64,000 nt of DNA from NCBI RefSeq assembly GCF_000327385.1, contig NW_008711014.1, positions 680,458-744,457 on the forward strand, in the 5' to 3' direction. Below, one piece after another: positions 14,196 through 27,793 of the stretch. Position 1 is the first letter of the stretch. Each line of letters opens with the position of its first letter. A model generated the notes under the pieces. It had not been told where the DNA came from and searched no databases. It worked only from the letters and a program-made list of their open reading frames with translations. The translations under genes were made by a program, and so were the position numbers. Source of the stretch: Lottia gigantea (taxonomy: Eukaryota > Mollusca > Gastropoda > Lottiidae).

Positions 14196-14411
14196 ATGCG
14201 TCCTCGTACTATACAAGTATCTCCATGTCAATCAATCACTGCATAATGGTACCATTTTTATGTTTCTTGAATACAAAGGAATCTCCAATAACTTGGTTGT
14301 GTTAGTCAAACATTAATTATCTATTAATTAACTTCAAAGGCCACCTATAATCAACGTATATTGACACTAAGCAGAATAATGCTGTCTTATGATTGACTTT
14401 TTGGAAATAAA

Positions 14412-14510
14412 ATGAAATGCCACTGCACGCCCTACTATTCTGCACCTAATTAAATTAATTAAGGTATCAATGCGGTAAATTTTGCAAAGACAGTGGCATT
14501 AGACTACTAA
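14412..14510 (+). repeat. Dispersed repeat A, short copy
   Basis: Shares ACGCCCTACTATTCTGCACC and TTTTGCAAAGACAGTGGC with the longer copies at 34948 and 24020. Confidence 0.45.
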
Positions 14511-17500
14511 ATTTTAATATTGGATATTTTAACCTGATTCAGTTATCAGAGTGGGTATATCTACAGAACTGTATCACTTTAAGACCTCGAATGATACCAA
14601 GAATAGAGGCAATTAAAAGTACACATATTAGCAGCATTAAAATAGATTTGGAAGTTTATCAAGTGCATCTATTGCTTAAGCTTCATCAACTTCCAAATTG
14701 CATAATTGAGTATGTTTGAATAAAATAAATACAATGAACCTAATTGTTCCTGGTCATGCAGCTGGATTTACCAAAGCTGTACAAGACAAATCGTAACCCT
14801 TGATACAGTACTGGATATTATCCGATATTCTGATCATTTGTCCTTCCAATACAACGTATTAATTCAATTTGATCAACTCACTATCATATAACATAAACGA
14901 TAGGCTGAATTAAACTGGTTTTTGTATTAATTAATGAATCTAATTGGCCAAATCCTTGACATATGTAAGCTGCCTAGAGGGAGTGGCTTAAAGAAAAATT
15001 TGGAAAAATAGAATCAATTTGGTACATTCTGACACATATTTTAGGATAAAAACGCATATAAAATTTAATTTGAAAATTCTTATAAATAAGGTGGGAGGAG
15101 AGGGGGAATCATTTGGGGTCCAAACTTTTTTCTAACGCCCAATAGTGCCCAGTTCCCTTTGTGTTTATGTCTTTTAAGCCGCAATAGACTTCTTGTGGAA
15201 ACGTCCCCATAACGTGCACTGATTTGTTTCATTATTAACGAGCAGCGGTTTGCAATAAGGAAGTTCGTGTCTGTGTAGAACACCTGTACTTATTGACAGT
15301 AATAATTGACTCAATTAAAATGGTGAAATAGTAAACGGAATGAGTTAGCGTGACTCTATGTTTACTCGTATATTGTGCCGAGTTTGAAAACGACGAGAAA
15401 AACAAGGAATGAATGTATTACGTCCAAAAGTAATTAAGTTAACATCAGATTATATTTGTTTTTTAGAAATAGAAGTATTTGATGAACATTTGAAGGATAA
15501 GTGCCGGAACTCGACAAGTTATCGTCTGAAAACCCGCTCTCTAACTCTTCAATATGGAGATCAATAAGGTCTACAGACATTAGTTGTTATACCATACAGT
15601 CTGTAACTTCCCTTGGGGCCATGTCGAGCTTTATAACTGTAGAAAAAAGACCTTTCTTTATCTCGAGGAATTAAATCTGCTTCATACATGCTATTGATGC
15701 TATTTTATTATGCCTAAATGGTCCTCGTATCTGAATTCATATCGCACTCAAGGGAGATAATTCTCTATAACTAAACTGTTAATTGAATTAAACGTGAGTT
15801 GCTCTGGTCTGTAGGCTAATCGATTATAATACGAGGTTCGAGTCATCCATCTTAATTTTTACTTTCATTTTCGTTTTTTTATTTGTGAACATCGTGTCTG
15901 CTACAAAAGATATTTCACGATGAAATACGAGACTTGCGGTCAGCTCAAGACAATAATGTAAGATTAATATATTGAAGATGGTAAAACCTGTACGATTTAA
16001 AACTGATTATTCTATTGATAGCCTTGGAATCAATCAAAGTTCTTTTTAACATTATAGGAGCGAATTGAGACATTATTTGAGTTTCGTAGTGCATCTCAGC
16101 ACGCGAGGACAATTTTTGAAGCCAATGACTTGTTCGAGATGACCTTTTCATTACTTCAGATATCGCTTGTAAGGCATTGCTTATTTATTTTTTATGCATT
16201 CAATAATCATACAAAGCTGAATTTTTTTGTGTGATTCGCATGACAAATTCTTTTCATCAAAAACTGATAGATGTCATGCAGCAGTATTTATTATTATTAT
16301 ATTTTATTTTTTCCAACGCATAATCTCCTTACTCCAAATTGTGCTTTATGAAAGCTTTATATATTTTATTCTCTCTATTTCTCAGGAGGTGAGATCCAGA
16401 CCCGTATCCAGACTTGATTGTTTGTAAGTAATATATCCGGAGGGGCAAGTAATATTGAGGGGCAATGGTGTATAAAATTTGAAGCTTCGGGCCCGATGGG
16501 ATCATGATATGTTGGAGGTGGGTACGTGTTGGATCCTAAACAGTTGGAAATTTTAAAAGTGAGGGGTGCGGGATATGTTGTTGTATTATCTACAGTAACG
16601 TAGACAATGGAACCGATACCCCCATACCATACATTGCACGTTTGCACATTAACATCACCGCCCTTGAATCATTTTAACACTGAATGACATGGTCCGTTTA
16701 TTTGCCCAGTCAAACAAGTAAGACGTAAACTCCATCTCATTTTTTTTTATATTTGGAGCCAATTCTGTTTACATTGGTTATATTTATATGATATTCTAGA
16801 ACTCACTTGACTTGGGGCATATTTCACTTTTTATATCGTTATTTTACATAATTAATTAGATATTTCTTATATAAATAATGATTCTAATATCAATCTATTC
16901 TTTGCTTTGTTTCTGTTCCTTTTATCAACAAAACCCTCCCATTTCTTCAGTTGTATTGATCGTGAAGCTGACAAAAGGTAAGGGAATGGTTGGCTAGTTT
17001 TTTTTTTACGGCTATAAGCGATTTCCGATACTTATTGTGATCCGCTTGTATCATTAATCAATGTATTAAAAAAAAACTTGACCGTATTCCACTTCACTAG
17101 CGATTCAACATTAGATATAGGTAATATTTAGAAAAAATTGTTATACTCATTGAGGCGAAACCACTTTTTTTTTCTGAAATAAAATAATGAATGTGGTTGC
17201 TCTTTGTTAAAGTTGTGTTACGTAAAGGTAGAGTAACATCAAAACTGAGTCTTGTTTCTTAATGGATCTGGCTTCGTGTAAAATGATGAATCATGTCATA
17301 TCACTCAACGAGGTTCTAATTAACTGACAATGTATGGGACCTATGATATCGAAAGGACCTCCATTGTCATCTAATAATTGAAGTAAGTTCAGTTGATGAA
17401 TATCCCACAATTGTAACTGTACCTATAGGCTACGCTATGTCATAACAAATGTTAATTTCAAAGCAAGTACTTCCCTTGACGGCCAGTTGCACCAGTAGAA

Positions 17501-19740
17501 AACTAGATGAAATACACTCGATTTCTATATTGTAATCAAATTCATTTTTATCAAATTTCAAAATTCAGGTTTAGTTTCGTAGAGAAAAAGGTTAACCTTC
17601 TTAACTGCAAATAATGACCTTACAATTTGATCATCCAATCTGTACAGAGGTTGTTTAAAGATTGCTGGGGGTCGTTTCTTTATCTGTCTTTAATATCACC
17701 CCGAACTTAAAAAAAATCCATGTTGCGGTAAGAAAATGTGATTTGTATGGAATTTAATTTGTACGGTATCCATCAGATGAGAAATGTTTGTATTGAAATG
17801 ACGACGTAATAATCACGTGGTATAACACCCTATCATTCCACTAAATACACAAAATCAACGTATTATCTAATTGAATAGTCTGTGAAGTTCGACGATGAAT
17901 TAGACCTACTGAATCCATCACCAGGTCGGTGTAAAATGCCCTGTAACCTGCGAGGAGCGTTTTATTAGAGGCATGTAATGGTTTATGTCATTACAATTTG
18001 AAAAATTACCATTTTGCTGTGCACAGTTAACAGTTATCTTTTTTGGTGCGATGGTTCTATTAAACGTTATTTGTACGTCGTCCTTTATAGAACCCGCATT
18101 GAATCCATTACCAGCACGGCAACAATTCGATGTTGATCAAATTGTTACCATTCGTTATTGGTGGCTGCCATATTTGTTTATATCATACCAGATATTTGGA
18201 CAACATACTTTTTTTTCAGAACTGTACGCACTAAAAACTTTTTCACAAATTTGGCATTTTCTAAACATGTTGCTCAACATTTTACCAGTGTGTCAGTGTG
18301 TAAAATACTTTAATGTGAGCGAAGATATTTTGTGTGTTCAGTCATTGTTATGTAGACAGTCGATGTACTTGTATGGGCAGTCGGGGCATTCGAGGCCAAC
18401 CAAATTCCCATCCTTGTAAGATTGGAAAATGAAAAGAATCTTTTCGTCATTCTGATAAATTTAGTAAATCTGGAATGAAAGGAGGGAATTATTGAATGCC
18501 TTGTACAAACCTATTACAACCACACAATAGATACTGGTCTGGTATTGAAACACTTGCTTCAAGTACTCGTGTAATAGCTTTTATTTCACAAATACCAAAG
18601 TGATCCTCACAAACTGTTCAATATTATAGTATTTGCTCTTCAACTCCACTTTTGTCCCGCCAGCTCAAATACATGTTTGAAAGAAACCCGCCTTTGACAT
18701 AAGTGATAATTCTGTTAATGGGTGTTGGAAGTCTGAATGAATGACATTGTTAATATGTTGGTGGAAGGAAACGTTGCTTGCTACCAGACCGCTAAGTACA
18801 AACTATATATACAAAAAGTTTGGTGTCAGATATTGTAATAATGCAGCCATAACTTGTACACAAAAACTCAATGTTTTCACTGAGATTCAAAATGTGTTCC
18901 TTCCTATCTTGAATTCAATGTTTCTGCAATGGTTCGGGAACAGAAGAGATATCTCATGCATCACACAAGACTGAACAATACTAACCTTTTAGTAGATTGC
19001 TAAAGATGTAAATGACCCGATTGCCTAACATATATCATAGTCGTTTCTGCCAGATAAAAGAAACTTTTAGATATACGAACAACTTTCCAGAATGAAAATA
19101 AGGCGACAAATTCGCCTGCAATGAAATATAGAATGATAGTACAGTAATTGGCGTCATGCGATGGTACATAGCTGTTTTGAACATTGGCAACAGCGACCAA
19201 TCTGAACAGTCTGGCCAATTAAACAGTCTTTTTTCGATTTATTGAAGGCAAGCATTGCTTTCCATACTAAAAAGGTGTAAAGGTTTGCGAGCTATTGAGC
19301 TCCTTCAGATATCAAAAGTTGAAATAAGTTTTAAGACAGGGGCAGTGGTGTCTATACACGGGGCAGTAATTGCTAGAAACGTCACTGGGCATGTCTTTTG
19401 TCAAGCAATTGAAATATCTTGGTTATTTTCTTTTATTAGGCTGGTGAAGTCAATATTTAGACGACTGCATCCCTTTATTCTGAGTTAGTGTGGTGTGCAG
19501 TATTCTGAACAGGAAGAATTAATCATGTTGAACTGGCCTTTGTCCTGAATGGCATTAAGGTGAACGTTTACATGTTAAGTATCATCTATAATTAATACGG
19601 ATTATAATTAGAATATGGATGTTATTTTTCACACGTAGGATAATTAGGATTATCACACACTGATACAAAACATTCCACACTAAAACAGGAGAACTTAATA
19701 GGTTACACTGTTAAATGTCAGTCAGACAAATGAACGTAAG
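14511..19740. other. Intergenic DNA, no gene seen
   Basis: AT-rich with no supported coding. A repeat A end on the minus strand (ACGTAAACTCCATCTCATTT) lies at about 16715-16745. The strings TGAATCCATCACCAG near 17911 and TGAATCCATTACCAG near 18100 hint at a local duplication. Confidence 0.5.
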
Positions 19741-19977
19741 CTCTATTCAATTCCAAAAATCGTGTTGTCCAATGTCAAGAAGTTCTAACCAATGCCACAT
19801 AGTTCTAACAAATGTCAGATAGTCTTCTCCAATGAAAGATTGTCGTGTTCAATGCCTGTAAGTCCTGACTTATGTCAGATAGCCTTGTCCAATGTCAGAT
19901 AGTTCTAACAAATGTAAGATAATCTTAACCAATGTAAGGTTATCGTGGTCAATGTCAAGTCAGATAGTTATTTCAAA

Positions 19978-20390
19978 TGTCAAATAGCAACCCAATGTCT
20001 GAAAGTCCTAACCAATGTAAAGTTATCGTGGTCAGTCAATGTCAGATAGCAACCCAATGTCTGAAAGTCCTAACCAATGTAAGGTTATCGTGGTCAGTCA
20101 ATGTCAAATAGCAACCTAATGTCTGAAAGTCCTAACCAATGTAAGGTTATCGTGGTCAGTCAATGTCAGATAGCAACCCAATGTCTGAAAGTCCTAACCA
20201 AAGTAATGTTATCGTGGTCAGTCAATGTTAGATAGCAACCCAATGTCTGAAAGTCCTAACCAATGTAAGGTTATCGTGGTCAGTCAATGTCAGATAGCAA
20301 CCAAATGTCTGAAAGTCCTAACCAATGTAAGGTTATCGTGGTCAGTCAATGTCAGATAGCAACCCAATGTCTGAAAGTCCTAAAAATCTT
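19978..20390 (+). repeat. 62-bp tandem array, about 6.6 copies
   Basis: The unit includes CAGATAGCAACCCAATGTCT, GAAAGTCCTAACCAATGTAA and GGTTATCGTGGTCAGTCAAT, with few differences between copies. Upstream, 19760-19977 holds many diverged units of about 20 bp (CAATGTCAGATAGTC-like), which look like the ancestral monomers. Confidence 0.9.
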
Positions 20391-21929
20391 AAAATTACAT
20401 TCAATGTCAGATTGTCTTGTCAAATACCAGAAAGTACTGACCAATATCAACCAGTTATCAAATCGATATACCTATTAACAATTAGTGTTCAATATTAACC
20501 TCTTATATGTCCTGGATCGATATCAATAACTTCCTATCAATATATCCGACCTTTATTTCTATATTTTAATGATCGGCTAAAGTATGTCTGGTCGGTCGTC
20601 AAACATTGGGTTAATGAATAGCGAGTCATCCTGTCCTGTCGTTCTTGGAATTCTTGAAACTGTTCACCAAAAGGCCCGACATGCATTGAATTGCATTCAA
20701 ATTATGCTAGTATCTCCATTGTATTGTTGATCCGAACCCAACATGTCTACCAACATGACATAACAACTTTCTTAAGTTTCTGTACGGATGGTGAACTGTT
20801 GGTATAATGCATGTTTTGTTTGAAATTAGGCACAGAAAGGTCAATTGATTTTGATTTAAACTAGGCCATTCTTCTAATGGACACTTTTCAATTAAAATAT
20901 ATATTCTGATTTTAACAATGGATGAAATGCGAACAATGACAGTAAATATTAAAAATTATAAATTCACATAATGTCCAAAGAGAAAATTGACAACACAGTT
21001 GAACATTCTCTCAAACAGCAATTTCCAATCAGATCTCAAGTACTTTATTTGACTGCAATGTTTGCATGTTAATTCCATTGCTTTTTAATGTGGTGAAAAT
21101 TTTTAACATTCGCACCAGACTGGCAATGTAATAAGGTGCTGTATTGAAGTAGATTGAAGCTACAATTCAATTTGTGACGGCAGTTAATTTTTCCTACTTA
21201 AAAAATAAAAGGGAGGTAATCTAATTGATTGAGTAAAGTAATGTAAAATATTAAATTATGACCTATTTTAAATTCTACAATATGGTCGACTTCAATCGGA
21301 AAATGACTTCGTGTTCAAATTACAAATCTGACTGACGTCTGCGTATTACATTTAATTCTCCTGCTTATACGCACCTTTTCAGGGTTGCAAAGAAGGTGGC
21401 AGAAGGGCCAAGGCTATGATATAGATAAGACATTATATAACCTTCTTATTTGTTATATTATTAGAACACATACAACAGCTTCATTTTTGGGAGAGAAAAA
21501 TAGGAAGTAAAGCTCCATTTTATTCTTAATTCAAAATTCTTACACCCAGCAAGTTTTGCAAGACTGTTATTCCGCATAACTAAGCAGCATGAAACTAAGC
21601 ACTTTTGACCAGGTTTGGAATGTATGTTGCCCAAATTTAAGCATTTGAAGCAAACGAAATTACGTATGGTTCTTACAGCCAAATAACACAACCAAGGTCA
21701 CAATCATTTTGAATCTCTTCCTGGACTGAATAAATCTAATTTTCGAAAAGATTACAATATTTCAACAAAACTTTCAAATCAGATTAATCCTTTTATCAGC
21801 CGATAAATGTGATTTCAAGGGTTTTTTGAACTATAATAAAATCATATTTCACTTATTAAGTGGCCGTGAACTACGTTCTTGTGTGATATTTCCATGTAAG
21901 AACAATATGTAGTTTCTTAAGAGATTTGA

Positions 21930-22075
21930 ATGAATTATACGCCAGCGAATGCAGCTAATAAAAGCCCTCGACAGAAAGACTGTCAACATTATGAGTTTTT
22001 ATTTACAGACTTTCTATCGAGGTCTATTCCTGACTTTCGTGATTCAATTGTAGTCAAGGTATAAGACACAGATCA
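21930..22075. mobile_element. MITE family E, internal fragment
   Basis: Shares CCAGCGAATGCAGC.AAT and CCCTC.ACAGAAAG with the 61734-61937 copy and forms a hairpin (ACAGAAAGACTGT with ACAGACTTTCTATCGAGG). The TTTCTTGTATC termini are missing. Confidence 0.5.
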
Positions 22076-24019
22076 TAATAGCTCGGCATTGTGCAGATGC
22101 ACTGCTCGTAGTTCAAATGTTTGCAGATACTCCTGAAGTACCTCAGAGAAAATAGTAATCAGTAATCGCTTAAAAAGTCGATATGACCATTCTTATATTT
22201 GCTTCCAACCATCAGTAGTATTCTTTAAATGAGAAGCAAAGTCTATATTTGTGTTAATTCAGAAAAAAGGATCAGTGGAAGACATGGTAGTCTAAGCTGC
22301 CAGGCTATTAAATATAGGATACTTTCACGCAAAACCGTAGACTGCCTACGGTCGCAGTTTGACAATAAAATGCAACGATCTCTAGCCTTTAGCATAAAGG
22401 TGTTCTCTTCAAAACCTTAATTGAATTTCGAATAGTGTAGAGGATTTGATATTACCATCTAATCTGATAAATTCGCCTCGCAAATTCTGATTGAGACATA
22501 AACATGTGCAGTGGAATGGTTTTTATTGGTAATATTCTACGGAAGTTATTTATGTTAATCGATATATCACGGAGCAGAACTCCATGACCTCTGATTATAT
22601 ACCTTGATGACGTCAGAATGTCAGAAATCCCATGAATTTGATTGGATCATGAGCTGAACATCGATTGGTTGATTGTAATTTAATTTTTTTTTTCAAAATC
22701 TAAATAAGTAGACATTCTTAACGACACCTTATTAAGCTCACAGTTACTTCGCTTCTCGAATTCGCTCGCTTAGTTCAATAATCTAAAAAAGACTTTTTTT
22801 AACAGTTGGTTGGATAGTTTAAAATGTAAGTTTTGTTTGAAAATCATGAGTTTCAATCTCATTCCTAACAAATGATAGAAGAAAAGATTTGAACTTACCC
22901 TAACTCACTTCGGTTTCTTATTTCGATATCTTCCAAACGATCAAATACCAACTAAATACAAATCAGCATGGCATCTGGAAAGGAACAGAACACTTGGCTA
23001 AATGCTATCTTTAAATCTTCTCATGGATGAACAAATGGAGTTTTACTTCTAAATTTCTTATATTCCAGTAAACAATTCAATATTTCAAACTTCCAAATTT
23101 AAGGTCCATGAATGAATTATTAAAATGTTAAGGAAAATCCGAGTCGTGTTTGATGAACTTCCAGAAAAACACTATTTCATAAATAATACGTCCACGGTTA
23201 CACTACATTAGAGGAAAGATAAGAGCACACATCAAAGCGTATTTTACGTTCAACGTTTCTGAAATTCCGCAAAACAACACCCGTATCGCGATCAACTTGA
23301 CGAATAAAATGATAAAAGTTTCAGTAAAGATTCAGGAGATCAATGTTGACCAAGGTAAAGTCTTATAACAATAGCCGATATACAAATTAACCAAATAAAT
23401 AGATTGATGAGACGATTGGAAGGAAGGAGGGGTATAATCAATAGCAGATCTTGTCCATTTAAAAAACCTTCTGATAATAAAACACTTGAAGAAGATGAGG
23501 ACCACGATGATAAGATAACCCAGACTGACGTTGAACCATTTATAGGGTCTGTACATAAGATGTAGGTCAAGTGAGCATCCTCTATAATGTGATATTAATA
23601 CTTTTGTGGTTAAGATTTGTTGTTTTCTTAATTTTTTGGGTTGAATTGACGGCGATAGTGATTCATGTCGGGGTTTGCAGTTGAAACGTGATGTAAAAGT
23701 ATTAAAATGATGCAAGATTTTCTCATATTTTAGTCGTTTGTTCTATTAAACCATAACTCAAGGCGCAGGTAAATTTAGAACTTTAACGCTTTTGTAATGT
23801 TTTAAACACATGATGTCCCACATGGTGACATAATATGATCAGAATGGGAGTGTTGATATAGAAGACATGCATGTCAAGTAATATCCGTTTCATATCTATA
23901 TTACGCATAATCTTGGGAGGTTCAGATATCAAACAGTCGGTGTTCCTTTAAGTGTTCCTGTGTTAGCGGATATCGACGCCCAAAACATTACATGACAATA
24001 TTTACTGATCTCTGTTTTT

Positions 24020-24306
24020 AAATGGTGAGTCCCTTACTCTTTTGTCGAATGATCTCAGATCTGATACATACCTTCAACCTGGTTTCTGTCAGTGATGTAG
24101 GTCGGAGAGGCAGATATGGAAAAAGCTTCTGGTCGTTCGGATGGGATAATAAACTGAGGCCCCGTTGCAGGTTAAAGATACCTCGACAATTGAAAATCGA
24201 AAAAGAGCAGGCAAAATTTTTCTTCATTGCACACTACATGGCGTTGTCCATTTTCAGTAGCCCTATTAGGTGCAGATAAGTAGGACGTAAAACTCCATTC
24301 ATTTCA
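24020..24306 (-). repeat. Dispersed repeat A, near full-length copy
   Basis: In the minus orientation it runs from GAATGGAGTTTTACGTCCTA, through an internal AACGCCATGTAGTGTGCAAT, to CTCCGACCTACATCACTGAC. It matches 34948-35205 throughout in the same order. About 290 bp, no coding, no clear tRNA promoter; a SINE or a decayed MITE. Confidence 0.7.
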
Positions 24307-24886
24307 TTTCAAATCTGCTACATGAGAGTTCATTATCGTGTTCCTTTATTGACAAAATGAAAATATTCATGATTATATTTAAGTCGTAATCATACCTGTC
24401 TCTTTAATGTCATTTATCCCAATTTAACCGTTAGATAGTGGTAGAATCCTTAAAATTGACAACGGTGTAGCGTCGGCATAACATTTACAATGGCAATACT
24501 GTCGGTGAAACACATTGAAATAATTGGATTGATGCAAGGCGTTTTTTAAATAATTTAGAGAAGAAAAAAGATTGACTTATGTTTTAAAAATTAAGCCACT
24601 GGTCAGAGAGTTTAGAATCAGATCTAACGATCCATTATGAAATATTAAAAATGGTGAACAATAATCAGGATTTTAAAAATGCAGAATTAAAGTTCATAAT
24701 TATTGAGTTAATTGATATATGTATTGAGTAAAGATAATTAATAATGGTTTTTAATTTAATATAGATTCACTTCTATTGTCTCATTTCACTTCTTCAAACC
24801 ACCTTTACTTTTCCCACGGAACATTTTTTGTTGTTTTTTTTATATTAAACAAATGACTGCGTCTGTTAAAATAAGCACTCACATAG

Positions 24887-25220
24887 CATCAGCAAGAAAG
24901 ACTTTAGGTGTGAAAGCAAACGACACAAATGGCTGCGTCGTCTGGCCTGTTGGCATGATTGTGGTTTTATACTAGCATCAAGGAAGACGTTCGTTCTTTG
25001 TTTTTGAAACAAACGATACAAGTGATCGCGCACAATGTGTACTCGCACAACCTTTCTGATCTGTTTGATGTGATTGTACTTGATGCTGGTTCAATGACAG
25101 CATCAAGGAAGACTTTCTTTTTTAACTGTTTTTTTTTAAAACAAACGATACAAACGACTGCGTTTATAATAATAATACAATAATCTCTCACACAACCTCT
25201 GTTCTGTTTGACACGATTCT
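24887..25220 (+). repeat. Imperfect tandem repeat, about 90-125 bp units
   Basis: AGCATCAAGGAAGAC-type strings at about 24887, 24974 and 25100 are each followed by AAACAAACGA.ACAA and a CACAACCT.TGTTTGA segment. Diverged. Confidence 0.55.
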
Positions 25221-27661
25221 GTCAGTAATCATAATACAGACTTCCTAGTTCCTTGAGAAAGATGGAAAGCAGCAAACTGTCATGCCCTGAAGAAGTTTCT
25301 GTCATAGCGATAACAAGGCATACCACCCATACTGCTAATGAAACATTACAGATGGATTGACTGGCCTTTCCTTGCAAATTGCCCATACCTCTCACCTTCC
25401 ACCGACACATGTTTGAAACGGCACCATGAATTCCACGAGAGCATGAATATCAGGCGATAACAAGTCAATTGTAAGGTAAGTGAACAGGGCCCATGTAAAA
25501 ATGCTTGCCTTCCATATTTGGAAGGAAGACAGGTGAACGTCATGCGAAAGCACCTAGTGAGTGACTATGTGCCAATTAAGTACGAATGGACCACCATGCA
25601 ACATTGTCCAAGGATCACCTAATCGCCAAGTGTGTGAATCTACAACATACCATTGTCAAGTAATCGCCAAGTAAGCCAACACGTACTCAGTAACTCTGCA
25701 CCACACATGGAATTGCAACCATGTTTGGAATAAGAATTGAATTATTTATAAGATAAACAGTTAAAACAGTTGTAATATCCTAAAACAGTAATAGCCTGCA
25801 GCCTCGTCTATATCTAAAACAATATATCAATACAGTCGGTAACCTGTGCAGTTTTTTTTATTCTTATTACCAATGATATCGGTAAAGATAATTGCACTTT
25901 CTAAAGTTTCTACAAATATACTATAGAAGCTTTAATGTAGGAATTTCCTAGTCTAGTTTAGCTACATATATAGACAGATGAACAAAATAGGAATGAACTT
26001 TTTACCTCTGAATATTTTTGTACGAGCCGAAGTCCTTTTTATTTTTAATAAATTGGACCAAACCGTTTGATGATCATGTCCAAATCTCCAACAATTTTCG
26101 GTTTTGTCGACTGTAGCGATGACTATTAGGAGGTCATTAAACTGTCAAAGCAGAAACGCCAGTCACATTGGGAAGTGGATTCAATGGTTTCCAGACAGTG
26201 AGTTAAACTGGACTAGGTCTGGAAGCTTACAAGATTACAGCTGGTTTAATAGTTAAACCCCGTATTGCCAGTTATTCCTAAGAGATTAGAATTAAAGGAA
26301 AACTGCCAGTAATACCATTGTTTACAAGTGTTTTCATTTTATAATTTACTTTAATCTGGTTTATCTCAAAATATCCCAGATTACAAATTTTGTATTTGAT
26401 ATTATAATAATCGGTGTTTTGAACTGTTCTTCGATACAATGACTTTGACTATTCTATTACATTGAAATTTCAGACTGCCATTCTTTAATGTTACAATTTG
26501 TAGACAAATAAGATGAATAGATTAGTCTTACTGTATTAATATAGACACTCTACAAGGCTCTGTGACACAAACCATGAGGACAAGACGTCGTATTGATGTT
26601 GATTAATTGTTTTAAATATTTCAGAATTTGCCAAAAGTGCCAGTTTTAAATCTAGTTCGTAGTCAGCAGAATATTAAATATTAAAGAGATTTAAAGGGAT
26701 TGTTTTAACGCTTACATCTATCATCATCTATTTCCACTATTACGATTTTGTTTTTTCCTGATGGAAGGAGTACCAGAAGTGGAATCAGGGTCTATTAGGA
26801 TATCATTCTTCTTCGATTCGGGCAAAAGAATACTCAATTATCTGAATATAGGACACATAAAAAATATGGTTGCAAGAAGTAGTATTAGTACCTTACTATG
26901 AGCATCGCCTTTTCTTTTAAAATTTTGTTTTTCATTATTGACCAATAAGTTGGTCATTCACGGACTAGGGTTATCAGAAAATAGAACAGGAACTGTAGCC
27001 GATGTTCTGGTTAATTTTTTCTCATTACGTGGCCAGTCTTGATTAGTCCCGTAAGGTTCTACAGGACGCATGGCTCTCAAATCATATCGACTTTCTTTTT
27101 AGTTCAATCTAATCAAGGCCAAACAATTGGAACAGACGCTTACAAACTGAGGAAATACACTGGATGTCGTCTGTAAACAATCTAAAGTAAAGTTAACTAT
27201 CGCAATTCTACTCCTAAGGTACAACAGCAGATTCGATAGCCAATTCTCTTAACCTGAACTGTTATATGATTAATCCACTTTTTCAAACAAACGTATGGTT
27301 ACCACGGGAAGTGCGAGTTAAAGATAGACGTTAGAAAAAACAGGATGCTACTCAGTTTTTATTAAAAAGGAACTGGAACAATATTACCTGTAAATAAACA
27401 TGCCTTTCGATCAGGCCAGACAAGGATACCCTCTTTTCCCAGTTAGATCATTTCTGTACTCGGTGTCTATTTTTTTCTTTCCAGGAAGTATAAAGACAAA
27501 CGCATCATAATAACAGACCTTGAGCTGACCATTCCTATCAGCCTCAGTGAGATATAAGGACAATCGAAGCAATGATATTACCACTGAATGACCGCGATAA
27601 TCATGTTATAAGGGTAGTTGGTGGTTAAGTGTGCAGAAAATATAATATAAGTAGACGTATG

Positions 27662-27793
27662 TTATTGTATTAGATTGTCGCCTCCAGGTTCCTTTTCTAC
27701 CACAGACTCTTCACTTGACACACTCTCCTCTTGAACGAAATTCAATTTGTCCACGACTCGTTGAAAGAACTTTAAGACAATAGGGTGGTCCAT
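27662..27793 (-). CDS. Short open frame, hypothetical 43-residue product
   Basis: An ATG in good context (G at -3, G at +4) opens 43 codons ending in TAA at 27662-27664. An in-frame TGA lies three codons upstream. It begins MDHPIVLKFFQRVVDKLNF and continues acidic and Ser/Glu/Val-rich. Its composition is protein-like for this AT-rich intergenic DNA. It could be a first exon, a micropeptide or chance. No family recognised and no partner exon found. Confidence 0.22.
   Translation of the reverse strand: MDHPIVLKFFQRVVDKLNFVQEESVSSEESVVEKEPGGDNLIQ

Larger units (their letters stand above)
20391..27660. other. Intergenic DNA, no gene seen
   Basis: No supported exon. Contains repeats listed at 21930, 24020 and 24887. 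Two overlapping open frames on the minus strand at 23332-23715 have no recognisable features. Confidence 0.5.

Noticed and set aside
15800-15870. GAGGTTCGAGTC resembling a tRNA B-box followed by T-rich DNA
   Set aside because: No matching A-box or stem pairing could be found.
17985-18419. 144-codon plus-strand open frame
   Set aside because: The composition (Phe, Leu, Ile, Cys) fits chance in AT-rich DNA; no domain, splice partner or family recognised, and part lies in a local duplication.
23332-23715. 127-codon minus-strand frame with a hydrophobic stretch
   Set aside because: Two frames are open together and neither resembles a family; hydrophobic runs are expected from T-rich codons.
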